Positions 1-8,050 are shown, counted from the first letter of the stretch. The stretch is DNA of 64,000 nt from Oryzomonas sp. (GCA_031292255.1 JARLHN010000021.1:1-64000), one strand, 5' to 3'. A program made the numbers and translations. The notes: generated from the letters alone by a model not told the origin.

Positions 1-138
1 CTCGCGACGGACACCCTTGCTGTTCAGCTATCGGTTCCCACCATCAGGGTCCGAAGAGGACTTGCACCTCCAAGTCACCAATCAGCCACCATAGCTGATT
101 GGATGGCGCTTACGCGCCACGCGCCATGCCTGGCGCAC
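1..138 (-). mobile_element. 5' end of a group IIC intron (domain I), cut by the window edge
   Basis: Read on the minus strand from 138, the sequence begins GTGCGCCAGGCATGGCGC, which fits the GUGYG 5' end of group II introns and the first hairpin of bacterial class C introns. Further in come GGAGGTGCAAGTCC, a GGGAACCGATAGCTGAACAG stretch and GCAAGGGTGTCCGTCGCGA, which match domain I of known IIC introns as I remember them. The intron lies directly behind a terminator hairpin followed by TTTTGTTT, the typical IIC target. The rest of the ribozyme and any reverse transcriptase lie left of the window. Confidence 0.88.
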
Positions 139-142
139 AAAC

Positions 143-180
143 AAAAGCGGCAGGGGAAACATATCCCCTGCCGCTTTTTT
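143..180 (-). terminator. Rho-independent terminator, target of the intron
   Basis: A perfect 10-bp stem (GCGGCAGGGG / CCCCTGCCGC, loop of 8) is flanked by A and T runs on both sides, so it could terminate in either direction. On the minus strand it follows the cytochrome gene and is followed by TTTTGTTT and then the intron 5' end. Confidence 0.85.
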
Positions 181-339
181 CATGCCGTAACACCGGGCGG
201 TCGCCCAGGGCCGCGCCTATTTGACAAAGGACCCTCTGGAGCCATGGTCCGAGCCTACAGGGAACATAGGGGCGCAGCAAGCGGCACCCCTATGCAGACT
301 ACGGTCAGTGCAGCTTTCCCCGGAATTCCCCGATGAACC
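181..339 (-). other. Structured spacer between cytochrome stop and terminator
   Basis: The 159 bases after the cytochrome stop codon hold no convincing coding frame but several strong inverted repeats. One is CATAGGGG/CCCCTATG near 264-296; another is GGACC/GGTCC near 230-252. It would form the 3' UTR of the cytochrome mRNA, ending in the terminator at 143-180. It could instead be a separate small RNA. I recognise no known riboswitch or RNA family. Confidence 0.35.
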
Positions 340-651
340 TTATTTTTTCAATGGGTTCAGTTTCCAGTAGATGCCCAGCACATCCCGCTCGTTGGCGTTC
401 AGGCTGGCTCCCCGTTTTTCCATCTCCAACATGATCTTTGCCATATCCTTGTTTGCAGACAACGCGGCATCGATCCGCATGTCGGTGTGACAGAGCGTGC
501 ATTTCGCCTGAATGATGGCATGGGCCTTCTTGAAGTCGCCCCCGACGACGTTCCCCAGATTGCTGCCGGACGGGGGGACGTCCTGGACGGCCAACAGGGG
601 TGCGGCGAACATGATCGTGATGGCAAACGACAACGCCTGACTGAGTTTCAT
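340..651 (-). CDS. small secreted monoheme c-type cytochrome
   Basis: The product is about 103 residues and begins with a Sec signal peptide (MKLSQALSFAITIMFAAPLLA) that should target it to the periplasm. One haem-binding motif, CTLCH, lies near residue 55 of the precursor, so it carries a single covalent haem and probably moves electrons in the periplasm. The start at 651 is chosen over the upstream methionine at 708. It is preceded by AAGGAG at good spacing, and the signal peptide begins there. The gene stands alone, with a structured 3' region and a terminator behind it. Partner proteins are not evident. Confidence 0.8.
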   Translation of the reverse strand: MKLSQALSFAITIMFAAPLLAVQDVPPSGSNLGNVVGGDFKKAHAIIQAKCTLCHTDMRIDAALSANKDMAKIMLEMEKRGASLNANERDVLGIYWKLNPLKK

Positions 652-1068
652 TGCTGCTCCTTTCGATACGGAAAATGTTTCAGGTAACCATCGAGACAAC
701 TTTACCACAAATCGCCGTTCAGAACCTGGGTAAGTTCGGCAGCAGATGCAACTAGACGGCTCCTACGCGTTTCTGTCGATTCAATACGCGCTTGCCGGCC
801 ACATAGTAACATGTATTCAAGTACTGGTACATCGGAACACAAAAATTTCGGAAGGATTTTTATGGAACCGCCGATGACGGCGCGCCGGCTCCAAGAGGAA
901 TTCAGTGTGACCTAAAGCCCCATTCCATATTCAGGGAGAAGGCGGATACGGTCGGAAAAAGGCCGCAAAGAGAATCAGCGGCAGCCGCCATTTATGGTAG
1001 AATCATTATAGGATTATCTGCCGACGTTGTGGCCTGTGGGAATGCACCGGAACGCTCAGGGGATACTG
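652..1068. other. Divergent intergenic region, cytochrome / L,D-transpeptidase
   Basis: This 417-bp spacer should hold the promoters of both flanking genes, but no clear -35/-10 pair stands out. TAGAAT at 998-1003 is a possible -10 for the rightward gene. A 17-codon ATG frame at 862-915 follows a Shine-Dalgarno-like GGAAGGA. Nothing else supports it as a gene. Confidence 0.3.
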
Positions 1069-1902
1069 ATGAAATACCTTGCCCAAACCATGCTCAGCCT
1101 CGTTGTGGTGTTACTCTGCTTTTCCCGGGGCTTGGCCTCGGCCAAGCTCAAGTCGCTGTGCGAGGTCAATTTCCCCAGTGATACCACCATCGAATGGAAC
1201 TGCGTGAAACTGACGTGGGAGGACTCCCCCGAGAAGCTTTTCGGAGCCTACTGGCAGGATGTTCTACGATTCAACCGCATGGACCGGCGCCACTTCTACG
1301 GCGGGATATCCATCAAGGTGCCCGCGAGGCTGGAGGATATCAAGGGGTTTACCCCGCTGCCCACATACTACCCGGAGGCAGCAGCGGAGAAGAACTTCAT
1401 ATTGGTGGACCAGTCCGAGATGTTTCTGGGGGCCTATGAGCATGGCAGGCTCGTGCTCTCGTTCCCCGCAGCAGTGGGTATCGAGGGTCACCGGGTCCCC
1501 AACGGGGAGTTCAGGGTCGATGCCGTCGACCGCCGGCATACCTCCAACATGTACAGGGTCGAGGAAATTGGCCGCCTTTACCCGATGCACTACGGGCTCA
1601 GGTTTTTCAGGGACAAGTCCCTCCCCACCACACCCTCATACTATATCCACGGCCGCGACGTGCCGGGGTACCCGGCTTCCCATGGCTGTATCGGCCTCTA
1701 CGACGAGGAGATGCAGATTGAATATTACCGCGATTACGACCGGAAGGTTTACGGGAAGGATTATCACGAACTGAAGCAGCCACTGCTACAGGGGGCCCAA
1801 AGTCTCTATCAATGGGTCGTCGGTCATCATGACGACAACGGAAAGTTCCACAAGATCAGTTACGGCCCCCGGGTTCTGATCGTCGGCACCCCGCCGCTGT
1901 GA
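1069..1902 (+). CDS. L,D-transpeptidase (YkuD family)
   Basis: The 277-residue product has an N-terminal hydrophobic signal segment (residues 1-24) and a C-terminal YkuD catalytic domain. The signature is visible as HGRDVPGYPASHGCIGL, with the nucleophilic cysteine at about residue 207 and its histidine partners. Family members form or edit peptidoglycan 3-3 cross-links, or attach proteins to the wall, in the periplasm. The start at 1069 is chosen because it opens the signal peptide behind AGGGG. The 1027 start would add 14 residues without a ribosome site. It is monocistronic and ends at a bidirectional terminator. Confidence 0.88.
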   Translation: MKYLAQTMLSLVVVLLCFSRGLASAKLKSLCEVNFPSDTTIEWNCVKLTWEDSPEKLFGAYWQDVLRFNRMDRRHFYGGISIKVPARLEDIKGFTPLPTYYPEAAAEKNFILVDQSEMFLGAYEHGRLVLSFPAAVGIEGHRVPNGEFRVDAVDRRHTSNMYRVEEIGRLYPMHYGLRFFRDKSLPTTPSYYIHGRDVPGYPASHGCIGLYDEEMQIEYYRDYDRKVYGKDYHELKQPLLQGAQSLYQWVVGHHDDNGKFHKISYGPRVLIVGTPPL

Positions 1903-1979
1903 CCCATCCCCCTGCCGCACCATCATCGTCGATCCTGTCGTAACATTTCGTTACCCGCGCAAGGGTCTGAAAACAAGAG

Positions 1980-2013
1980 GGCCTGTCGGTATCCGGCGCC
2001 GACAGGCCTTTGT
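1980..2013. terminator. Bidirectional terminator between convergent genes
   Basis: A 10-bp stem (GGCCTGTCGG / CCGACAGGCC, 1980-1989 with 1999-2008) is followed by TTTGT on the plus strand and a short T-rich stretch on the minus strand. It serves the L,D-transpeptidase gene and the convergent ferritin-like gene. Confidence 0.75.
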
Positions 2014-2039
2014 AACTTCGTGCAAAATATGTGGCCGTC

Positions 2040-2537
2040 CTATTCCCGGACGTAGATGTCCTGGTCGCTCTCGTGCACCATGGTCATGATGTGGGCGTAC
2101 TCGGATTCGATCAGGTCGTAATGTCCCTGGGTTTCCTTGACAACCCGATCAAAGACGCTCCTGACCCCGGGATCGACCATATCCTTTGCAAACTGGGCAT
2201 ACTGGCCGATACACGCCTTCTCCTCGGCCAGGGCCAGTTCCAGCGCCTTCTGCTCGATCATTTCCTCGGTCATCGCTTTTTCCAGTTTCATGTAGGTGGG
2301 GTTCTTCGTGTCCACCGGAGAATTCATATAGCTGGTCAGGTCTCCGAAATCCCCCCCCTTGTAGTGCGCAAAGAACCCCTTGAGATGGCCAACCTCCTCG
2401 TTGGCCAACAGTTCGAACACCTTCCTGGTCCGCTCGTTTTTTGCCACCGAGGCGGCCTTGCGGTAGAAATCCATGCTGTCCTTTTCGGCTTTGATGGCCA
2501 GCTTCAAGGCCTCCTGTAGCGAAAACTCCCTGCCCAT
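2040..2537 (-). CDS. rubrerythrin/ferritin-like four-helix protein
   Basis: This 165-residue, mostly helical protein has carboxylate/histidine motifs spaced as in the ferritin-like superfamily: AIKAEKDSMDFY near residue 15, NEEVGH near 46, and ALAEEKACIGQY near 103. Such proteins bind a di-iron centre and, in anaerobes, usually reduce peroxide or store iron. There is no rubredoxin Cys4 domain, so it is not a full rubrerythrin. A strong ribosome site (AGGAGGT) precedes the ATG, and a good sigma-70 promoter lies 36-63 bp upstream. It is one of three ferritin-like genes in this window. Confidence 0.8.
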   Translation of the reverse strand: MGREFSLQEALKLAIKAEKDSMDFYRKAASVAKNERTRKVFELLANEEVGHLKGFFAHYKGGDFGDLTSYMNSPVDTKNPTYMKLEKAMTEEMIEQKALELALAEEKACIGQYAQFAKDMVDPGVRSVFDRVVKETQGHYDLIESEYAHIMTMVHESDQDIYVRE

Positions 2538-2572
2538 GGTTCACCTCCTATGGATATAGTTGTATGTATAGG

Positions 2573-2600
2573 AGTATAGCGGGGAAAACTAACCGGTCAA
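2573..2600 (-). promoter_or_regulatory. sigma-70-type promoter of the ferritin-like gene
   Basis: On the minus strand a TTGACC -35 box (2595-2600) and a TATACT -10 box (2573-2578) are separated by 16 bp, followed by a short leader with AGGAGGT before the ATG at 2537. Confidence 0.72.
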
Positions 2601-2628
2601 GGCCACATGAAAAAGTTTTCAGGCCGGG

Positions 2629-3399
2629 TCACAGGTCCTGTTCCAGCAGCGCGTTGACAACGGTGCCGGCCATGGTCAGGCCGAAGATAGAGGGAATGTA
2701 GGAGATGCTACCCAGGATCACGCGGCGGTTTTCGCAGCGGAACACCTGGTCCTCCCGGTTGGGACAGATGCACTCCGTGCCGCAGAAGGCGGCCTGGGGG
2801 TTGAGTTCCCGGTGCTCCTCGGTGGAGTAGACGACCTGTACGCCGTCATGGATGCCGGCCTTGCGAAGGATCTTGCGCATGCTGCGGGCCATGCGGCAGT
2901 TGCGGGTGGCGGAAATATCCGCCACGTGGATCTTGGTGGGGTCGAGCTTGTTGGCCGCCCCCATGCTGGAGATGACCGGGATGGCCTCCGTGCGGCAGAT
3001 GGTGATCAGGGCGGCCTTGGCGGTGAAATGGTCGATGGCGTCCAGCACGTAGTCGGGGCGCGGCGTCAAAAGCTCCGCGGCATTCCCGGCGGAGAAGAAG
3101 GCCTTGACCGGGATGATCTCGGCTGCGGGGTTGATGTCCCTGAGCCGCCCGGCCATGACCTCGACCTTGGACATGCCGACCGTGCTGGAAAGGGCGTGGA
3201 GTTGGCGGTTGACGTTGGTCAGGCAGATGTCGTCGAAATCCACCAGGGTGATGGAGCCGACCCCGGCCCGGCCGAGGGCCTCGGCCGCATAGCTGCCGAC
3301 CCCGCCGATGCCGCAGATCATGACGCGCTTCCGGGAAAGCCTATCGAGCCCCTGGTGGCCGATCAGGAGTTCCGTGCGGGAAAAACGATGGAGTGTCAC
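2629..3399 (-). CDS. tcdA: tRNA threonylcarbamoyladenosine dehydratase
   Basis: The 256-residue protein belongs to the ThiF/MoeB/E1-like ATP-dependent adenylating family. It has the nucleotide-binding loop GIGGVGSYAAEAL near residues 30-42, then VDFDDICLTNVNRQ and DAIDHFTAKA. The overall length and the C-terminal hydrophobic segment fit TcdA (CsdL/YgdL), which cyclises t6A to ct6A at position 37 of ANN-decoding tRNAs. The start is a GTG with GGAGGTG in front. It overlaps the stop of the upstream heptosyltransferase by 4 bp (GTGA), so the two are translationally coupled despite unrelated roles. Confidence 0.82.
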   Translation of the reverse strand: MTLHRFSRTELLIGHQGLDRLSRKRVMICGIGGVGSYAAEALGRAGVGSITLVDFDDICLTNVNRQLHALSSTVGMSKVEVMAGRLRDINPAAEIIPVKAFFSAGNAAELLTPRPDYVLDAIDHFTAKAALITICRTEAIPVISSMGAANKLDPTKIHVADISATRNCRMARSMRKILRKAGIHDGVQVVYSTEEHRELNPQAAFCGTECICPNREDQVFRCENRRVILGSISYIPSIFGLTMAGTVVNALLEQDL

Positions 3400-4472
3400 G
3401 GCTGCACCTCCGGCAATGATGCGAGCAGATCACGACAGGCCTCGCATACTTCCGCCACGGTAACCTGATCAAAGCATATCCGTGACCGGCAGGAGGCGAT
3501 ATCCTTACAGGGAAGACAGGGAATATCCTTGCTGATGCTGCGCACCGAATCGGCCAGCGGATAGAACTTTTTCACGTTGATAGGCCCGTGCAGCGCCACA
3601 AGCGGCGTGCCCATGGCAGCGGCGATATGCATGGGCGCGGAGTCGTTGGTGACGAACAGACGCAGCCTGCCGATCAGCTCAAAGGCCTGGGAGAGGGAAA
3701 GGGACGACGTATCCACTGCCCTGTTTTTCATGGCGGCCATGGCCTGCTGGACGATGGGCCGCTCGCTCGGACTGCCGAACACGAGCACGGTGTAGCCGTA
3801 GGTCTCTGCCAGATAATCGGCGACCGCCGCGAACCGATCGGCACCCCAGCGTTTGAAATCATTGGATGCGCAGGGATTGATACCCACGAGCGTCTTTCCC
3901 TGGAGCCCCTGCTGTACGAGGTAGTCATCGACCTCTCCACGGGCCGTTACCGGGCCGTAGAACTCAAGCCTGGGACTCTTCGGCAGGTCCCTTTCATCCA
4001 GGCAACCGGCATCCACGAGAAAACGGAGATTGGTTTCGGCCGCGTGCATGGCGGCGGAGGCGAAACCGATATCAAAGCTGGAACGTACCGAAAAAAACAG
4101 CGAAAGAAGCTGTCTCCTGTGCCCGACCTTTGTTCGCCCCCGGGCAAGCAGGACAACTAAGGCACTGTCCGTAACATTGTGCAAGTCTATGACGTAATCA
4201 TACCGTATAGAACGCAGGGCCGAGACAACTTCGCGAAACAGACGCCAGAAGCGGCAAAGTTCACCCCGGCGCAGATGCGCCTTCAACTCCTTCTTGGGTA
4301 CGACCAACTGCCGTCCAATGTCCGGGTGATGGGCCAGCGCGGCGGCAAACCGGTCATAGACGGCGACATCGATCCGGCAGTCGGGATAGCGCTCTTTCAA
4401 GGCCCGTATGGCGGGCGTGGTGAGCAGGATGTCGCCCAGGGAACTGAGCCTGACGAGAAGGATCTTTGTCAT
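3396..4472 (-). CDS. family 9 glycosyltransferase, heptosyltransferase-like
   Basis: The 358-residue protein has the GT9 (ADP-heptose:LPS heptosyltransferase) layout. The N-terminus ILLVRLSSLGDILLTTPAIRAL forms the first Rossmann strand and acceptor loop. TNDSAPMHIAAAMGTPLVALHGP near residues 260-280 binds the nucleotide sugar. A C-terminal Cys cluster (CLPCKDIASCRSRIC) is common in this family. It should add a heptose or related sugar to the inner core of LPS at the cytoplasmic face. It lies in the minus-strand run waaC - DUF4254 - this gene - tcdA. The exact acceptor cannot be told from sequence. Confidence 0.82.
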   Translation of the reverse strand: MTKILLVRLSSLGDILLTTPAIRALKERYPDCRIDVAVYDRFAAALAHHPDIGRQLVVPKKELKAHLRRGELCRFWRLFREVVSALRSIRYDYVIDLHNVTDSALVVLLARGRTKVGHRRQLLSLFFSVRSSFDIGFASAAMHAAETNLRFLVDAGCLDERDLPKSPRLEFYGPVTARGEVDDYLVQQGLQGKTLVGINPCASNDFKRWGADRFAAVADYLAETYGYTVLVFGSPSERPIVQQAMAAMKNRAVDTSSLSLSQAFELIGRLRLFVTNDSAPMHIAAAMGTPLVALHGPINVKKFYPLADSVRSISKDIPCLPCKDIASCRSRICFDQVTVAEVCEACRDLLASLPEVQP

Positions 4473-4531
4473 GCGGTCCGCACGTCAGCAATGCCTGTTG
4501 CACCAGCGGGGATCATGAAATCGGCAATCAC

Positions 4532-5143
4532 CTACTCCTCCTGCCGGGCGCGGTACAATTCCGGATTGAGCGTCGGGTCGTTGTACATCTTGAATTGCTT
4601 GTAGAGCTTCATCCGCTTTCTGCCGGCCACATAATCGGCCAGCAACTGTTCAAGAGCGACATACAAATCAAAGCGTTGGAGCTTCAGCACGGCAAGACGG
4701 TGGAGCGAGCGCTGCCGATGGTCATTGTCGATATCGGCGCGGCGGCTGTCTTCGTCCATGTGATAAATCTTGAGCGACATGATGGAGATGCGGTCCACAA
4801 TGCTGCCGGGGGTCTCGGAATTGATCCTCTCCTCGACCTGTTCGGGGACGGCGGCCATAACCTCCGGCAGGATCGCTTCGTCGAGTTTCTCGATCAGGTC
4901 GTTGCGTTGCTGGTTGAGCTTGTCGATGGCGCGCTTGACGGCGGCAATGGCGCTGTCGTCAACATCGGTGCGGCGCGCCTTGTCCTCCTCGTGCCACAAC
5001 AGGTAGTTGCGGTAGGCCAGTTCCAGCGCAATGGGGCTGATCGCGATATCCAGCCCGTCATAGACGACGGGATCGGTGTGCCAATAACTTACATAGCGGT
5101 CTAGGGCATCTTCGAGCCCGGTCAGGTTCAGCCTGGTCAACAT
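4532..5143 (-). CDS. DUF4254 family protein
   Basis: This 203-residue soluble, charged, mainly helical protein resembles the DUF4254 family, for which I know no established reaction. Visible landmarks are YRNYLLWHEEDKAR near residue 45 and a basic C-terminal segment, GRKRMKLYKQFKMYNDP. No signal peptide or membrane segment is present. The start at 5143 is preferred over 5194 because AAGGA precedes it at normal spacing and the first 17 codons of the longer frame lack a ribosome site. It lies between two heptosyltransferase genes, which suggests a role in LPS core assembly; that is inference only. Confidence 0.65.
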   Translation of the reverse strand: MLTRLNLTGLEDALDRYVSYWHTDPVVYDGLDIAISPIALELAYRNYLLWHEEDKARRTDVDDSAIAAVKRAIDKLNQQRNDLIEKLDEAILPEVMAAVPEQVEERINSETPGSIVDRISIMSLKIYHMDEDSRRADIDNDHRQRSLHRLAVLKLQRFDLYVALEQLLADYVAGRKRMKLYKQFKMYNDPTLNPELYRARQEE

Positions 5144-5241
5144 GGTACATCCTTTCCATTCGGGTAATATCCGATCAAGAACTTGTTCGTACATAACTTT
5201 ATGCAGGTATCGCGCCCGGCTTTGGGGGAGATTTTCCTGGC

Positions 5242-5330
5242 ATGATTAAGTAAAAGCGCGGGCGTAGCCTGGCTACGTCGAGTATTTTACGATTGAGGGG
5301 CTGGGAAAGATGCCCCGATAACGGGATGCG
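5242..5330. repeat. degenerate copy of the GCGTAGC-hairpin repeat
   Basis: The core GGCGTAGC-CTG-GCTACGTCGAG, then TATTTTACGATTGAG, aligns with the middle of the 181-bp elements at 15014 and 27119. The terminal inverted repeats of those elements are not recognisable here. It lies between waaC and the DUF4254 gene and may act as a transcription stop hairpin. Confidence 0.6.
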
Positions 5331-5343
5331 AAACCCAAAAGCT

Positions 5344-6393
5344 TTATTTACGAATACGTTCCAAGTCCGTTATCGCGGCAAAGAGGGCGTCTACGGAGAT
5401 ACTGCTGCGGCACTCCCCATCCCTGTCGCAGGAGGTCCGGTAGCAGCCGGTGCATTCCATGGCGGCCTGAACGGCGCGGTGTTGCCTTCCCTTGGGGGCA
5501 TATGTGGCGGCGCTGGTGGCCCGGTAAAAGGAAACCGTCGGTGTGCCGACGGCAGCGGCAAGATAGAGCGGCCCGGTATCGCCACCGATAACCAAGTCCA
5601 CCCTCCTGAGCACCGGGATGAGCTCCCTGATGCGCAGCCAGGGGAGGAGCCGCACCGCAGCGCCGACCTCGCGGGCGATCTGTTCCCCAAAGGCCTTCTC
5701 GTCGGGGCTCCCCCAGTTTATCAGTATGGTCGCCCCAGGGTACTGCGCCACGATCCTGCGCGCCAGTTCCGACCATCCCTCCGGATACCACAGTTTGGTG
5801 CTCCAGGTGGTTCCCACCTGGAAAAGAACGACCAAACCCTCTGGCAGTTCCGCCCGGTAGCGCTCTGCGGCTGCCTCGTCCTCAGGAGCGGAGTAGACGG
5901 CGCCCGCCAGCTCCATGCCTTGGTAGTCCCTGTTGAACGGGACGCTGACCACCCGCAGGTAGCGGTCGGTAACGTTTTGGTCGCTGTCCCGGAACGGGAT
6001 GCGGCGGGTAGTGAAAAGAGCATTCACCTTTTCCTGCAGCACCTGCCAGGAGAAGCCTACCCGTTCACGGCTGCCGCAAAGCCAGGCGATCAGGCCGCTC
6101 TTCAGGTTCCCTTGGATGTCGAAGACCAGGTCGTAGGAGCGTTCCCGCAACCCCTTGCGCAGGGCCATCAAGTCGCTGCGGGTCTCGGCGGAAAAGGGGG
6201 CCTTGCGCCATTTCTTCGTCCTGACGGGGAAGATCCGCCTCAGGCCGGGGTTGTGCTCCAGCACCGGAAGGAACTGCTCTTCGGCCACCCAGTCGATCTC
6301 GATTCCGGGCGACACCTGGTGCAAATAGTCTATGACCGCCAGGGCGTGGATGATGTCGCCCAGGGAGGAGGTCTTGATGATCAGGACTTTCAG
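5344..6393 (-). CDS. waaC: lipopolysaccharide heptosyltransferase I, CTG start
   Basis: The GT9 protein is 349 residues when read from a CTG at 6393. That start restores the conserved N-terminus KVLIIKTSSLGDIIHAL, which matches WaaC enzymes that add the first heptose to Kdo. Starting at the later TTG (6324) would delete this essential strand. AAGGAG lies 8 nt before the CTG. No in-frame ATG, GTG or TTG was found between this motif and the upstream junction. GGDTGPLYLAAAVGTPTVSFY near residue 260 is the sugar-nucleotide loop. The CTG overlaps the TGA of a short wecB-like leader frame, suggesting translational coupling. Confidence 0.75.
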   Translation of the reverse strand: MKVLIIKTSSLGDIIHALAVIDYLHQVSPGIEIDWVAEEQFLPVLEHNPGLRRIFPVRTKKWRKAPFSAETRSDLMALRKGLRERSYDLVFDIQGNLKSGLIAWLCGSRERVGFSWQVLQEKVNALFTTRRIPFRDSDQNVTDRYLRVVSVPFNRDYQGMELAGAVYSAPEDEAAAERYRAELPEGLVVLFQVGTTWSTKLWYPEGWSELARRIVAQYPGATILINWGSPDEKAFGEQIAREVGAAVRLLPWLRIRELIPVLRRVDLVIGGDTGPLYLAAAVGTPTVSFYRATSAATYAPKGRQHRAVQAAMECTGCYRTSCDRDGECRSSISVDALFAAITDLERIRK

Positions 6394-6470
6394 TGTTCCA
6401 ACTCCTTGGCGACCGGCGCCATCTTGATCGCCTCGGGTCGGGTTCCGAAGATTGAAAGGATTTTTTTCAT
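6390..6470 (-). pseudogene. 5' remnant of UDP-GlcNAc 2-epimerase gene
   Basis: From the ATG at 6470 the frame reads MKKILSIFGTRPEAIKMAPV, then AKELEH and a stop. This is the N-terminus of WecB-type UDP-N-acetylglucosamine 2-epimerases, including the GTRPEA signature. The other roughly 350 residues are missing, and the frame ends exactly where waaC begins. The same frame stays open upstream to about 6560 with no similarity I recognise. It is probably a deletion scar, now perhaps acting as a leader peptide for waaC. Confidence 0.75.
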
Positions 6471-6804
6471 GGTCGCAACGGTTTCATTTTCGTGCCTTTG
6501 AACATCGTCCCAACAGCCTCTGGACATGGCGGGAATATGCATCAAAAACGGCAAGTTATCGTATCATCTTTCCGGATAATCCATAAGCGGCAGGACATTG
6601 CTGCCATCGCCCAACGTGGATGTGGCTATGACAAGGACATGCACGGACCATCCCAAAAGATAAGCAAAGAAGTGTTCCAATTCACTTAATATAACAGTAT
6701 GTAAAAAGTTTTATACAGTGTCAACCAAGAGTTTCAATACAATGAGAATTCTGTTTTTATTATTGAGGCAGACAAAGCCGGCGATTTTATGTGTTGGATG
6801 GTCA

Positions 6805-6833
6805 TTGACATTTCCATCGTCCCTGTGTATTAG
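6805..6833 (+). promoter_or_regulatory. sigma-70-type promoter of the plus-strand glycosyltransferase island
   Basis: A perfect TTGACA (6805-6810) and TATTAG (6828-6833) are separated by 17 bp in an AT-rich stretch. Transcription should start near 6840, only about 8 nt before the ATG at 6848, which has no Shine-Dalgarno. The mRNA would have a very short leader. Confidence 0.6.
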
Positions 6834-6847
6834 ATAACCAAGAAATT

Positions 6848-8050
6848 ATGGAATCGGCGAAAAAAACACATCCCACAAAACCAACAATTGCTGTAATCGT
6901 TCCGAAATACGGCCTTGTGGGCGGTGGCGAACGTTTTGCCTTTGAAGTTACGGAACGAATGGCACGTGAAGGCCGCTACGAATTCCATGTGTTTGCCAAC
7001 CGCTGGCGGTCGGCAGAAGGCTCTCCGGTAATATTCCACAATGTACCCACTGTCAAATTCCCCCGTTTTCTGCGTGCATTCGTTTTTCCCTGGTTTGCCC
7101 AACGCTTGGTTGCCCGTGGTGGATTCAACCTGGTTCATAGTCACGAGAGAATATTTCAAGCCGATATCTTCTCGCTGCATGGCGCCCCCCACGAGACTTG
7201 GGTGCGCAAAATCCGGCAAAAACGTCCGAGCCTTTTTGATCGTGGCGTAGCGGCTGTTGAGCGGCAAATGATAAAAAATGGTGCGGACTCCTTTTTCCTT
7301 CCCGTTTCATCCATCACCAAAGAAGAGTTTCGCCGTGCATACACCACCTTGCCAGGCACCTGGCAGATTTTGCATCCAGGCGTCGATGCAGCCCGTTTCT
7401 CCACGCCGGACCGTGACATGTGCCGGGCGAACATCAGGGGACGTTACGGCATCGGCGTTTCTGACCTGCTCATCCTTTTTGTCGGGATGAATTTCGAAAC
7501 AAAGGGGCTGGACACGGCTATAGCCGCTGTTGCAAAAGCGCGGACCAAAAGGCCCGAGGCGAATATCCGGCTTCTCGTCGTCGGCCGGGGCAATGAAAAA
7601 AAGTATGCCGCCATCTGCCGTTCGCTCGGAGTTGCCGAGGCAGTGACATTTGCGGGAACGCAGAGCGAGGGAATTGAGTATTACTACGGGGCGGCTGACA
7701 TCTTCATCATGCCCTCGGCGTTCGACACCTTCGGCATGGTAGTGCTTGAAGCAATGGCCACCGGGCTTCCGGTGATCATCAGCTCTAATGTGGGTGCCAA
7801 AGACGTTGTCAAGGAAGGAATCAACGGCTTTATTCTTCCGGACCGCCTGGATGCGGACATGGCCGCCGACAGAATCATCCGGTTGCTTGACAGAGAGCGA
7901 CGTATGGAGATGGGGCGCGAGGCATCGCGAAGTGCCGTACTGCATGATTGGAACCATCTGGTCGGTAGGATGGAATCTCTGTATCAGGATATTTTGCAGC
8001 GGAAAAAGCTATCTGCTGCTGGAAGAGAAAAGACAGACCTTCATCGTTAA
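6848..8050 (+). CDS. family 4 glycosyltransferase (LPS core, WaaG-like)
   Basis: The 400-residue GT-B fold glycosyltransferase has an N-terminal glycine-rich acceptor loop, PKYGLVGGGERFAFEV (residues 19-34). Its C-terminal GT4 donor site reads SAFDTFGMVVLEAMATGLPVI, with the EX7E pair near residues 292-300. It has the look of WaaG-type enzymes that transfer glucose or a related hexose to heptose of the LPS inner core in the cytoplasm. It is first in a plus-strand operon opposite to its neighbours and has its own promoter. No ribosome site precedes the ATG. GC is lower than in the flanking lpx genes, consistent with acquisition. Confidence 0.8.
   Translation: MESAKKTHPTKPTIAVIVPKYGLVGGGERFAFEVTERMAREGRYEFHVFANRWRSAEGSPVIFHNVPTVKFPRFLRAFVFPWFAQRLVARGGFNLVHSHERIFQADIFSLHGAPHETWVRKIRQKRPSLFDRGVAAVERQMIKNGADSFFLPVSSITKEEFRRAYTTLPGTWQILHPGVDAARFSTPDRDMCRANIRGRYGIGVSDLLILFVGMNFETKGLDTAIAAVAKARTKRPEANIRLLVVGRGNEKKYAAICRSLGVAEAVTFAGTQSEGIEYYYGAADIFIMPSAFDTFGMVVLEAMATGLPVIISSNVGAKDVVKEGINGFILPDRLDADMAADRIIRLLDRERRMEMGREASRSAVLHDWNHLVGRMESLYQDILQRKKLSAAGREKTDLHR

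Noticed and set aside
862..915. A 17-codon frame with a good ribosome site
   Set aside because: Too short, with no repeat, leader-peptide or conservation argument to support it.
652..1068. A GEMM-type or other riboswitch near the cytochrome gene
   Set aside because: Geobacter cytochrome genes often have GEMM-I aptamers, but the conserved core bases are not present here on either strand.
6324..6324. TTG as the start of waaC
   Set aside because: It would remove the conserved KTSSLGD strand needed for the GT9 fold. The upstream CTG with AAGGAG fits better.
5293..6501. A 402-codon plus-strand frame opposite waaC
   Set aside because: Complement of waaC. Its translation lacks any domain, and the opposite strand explains all conserved motifs.
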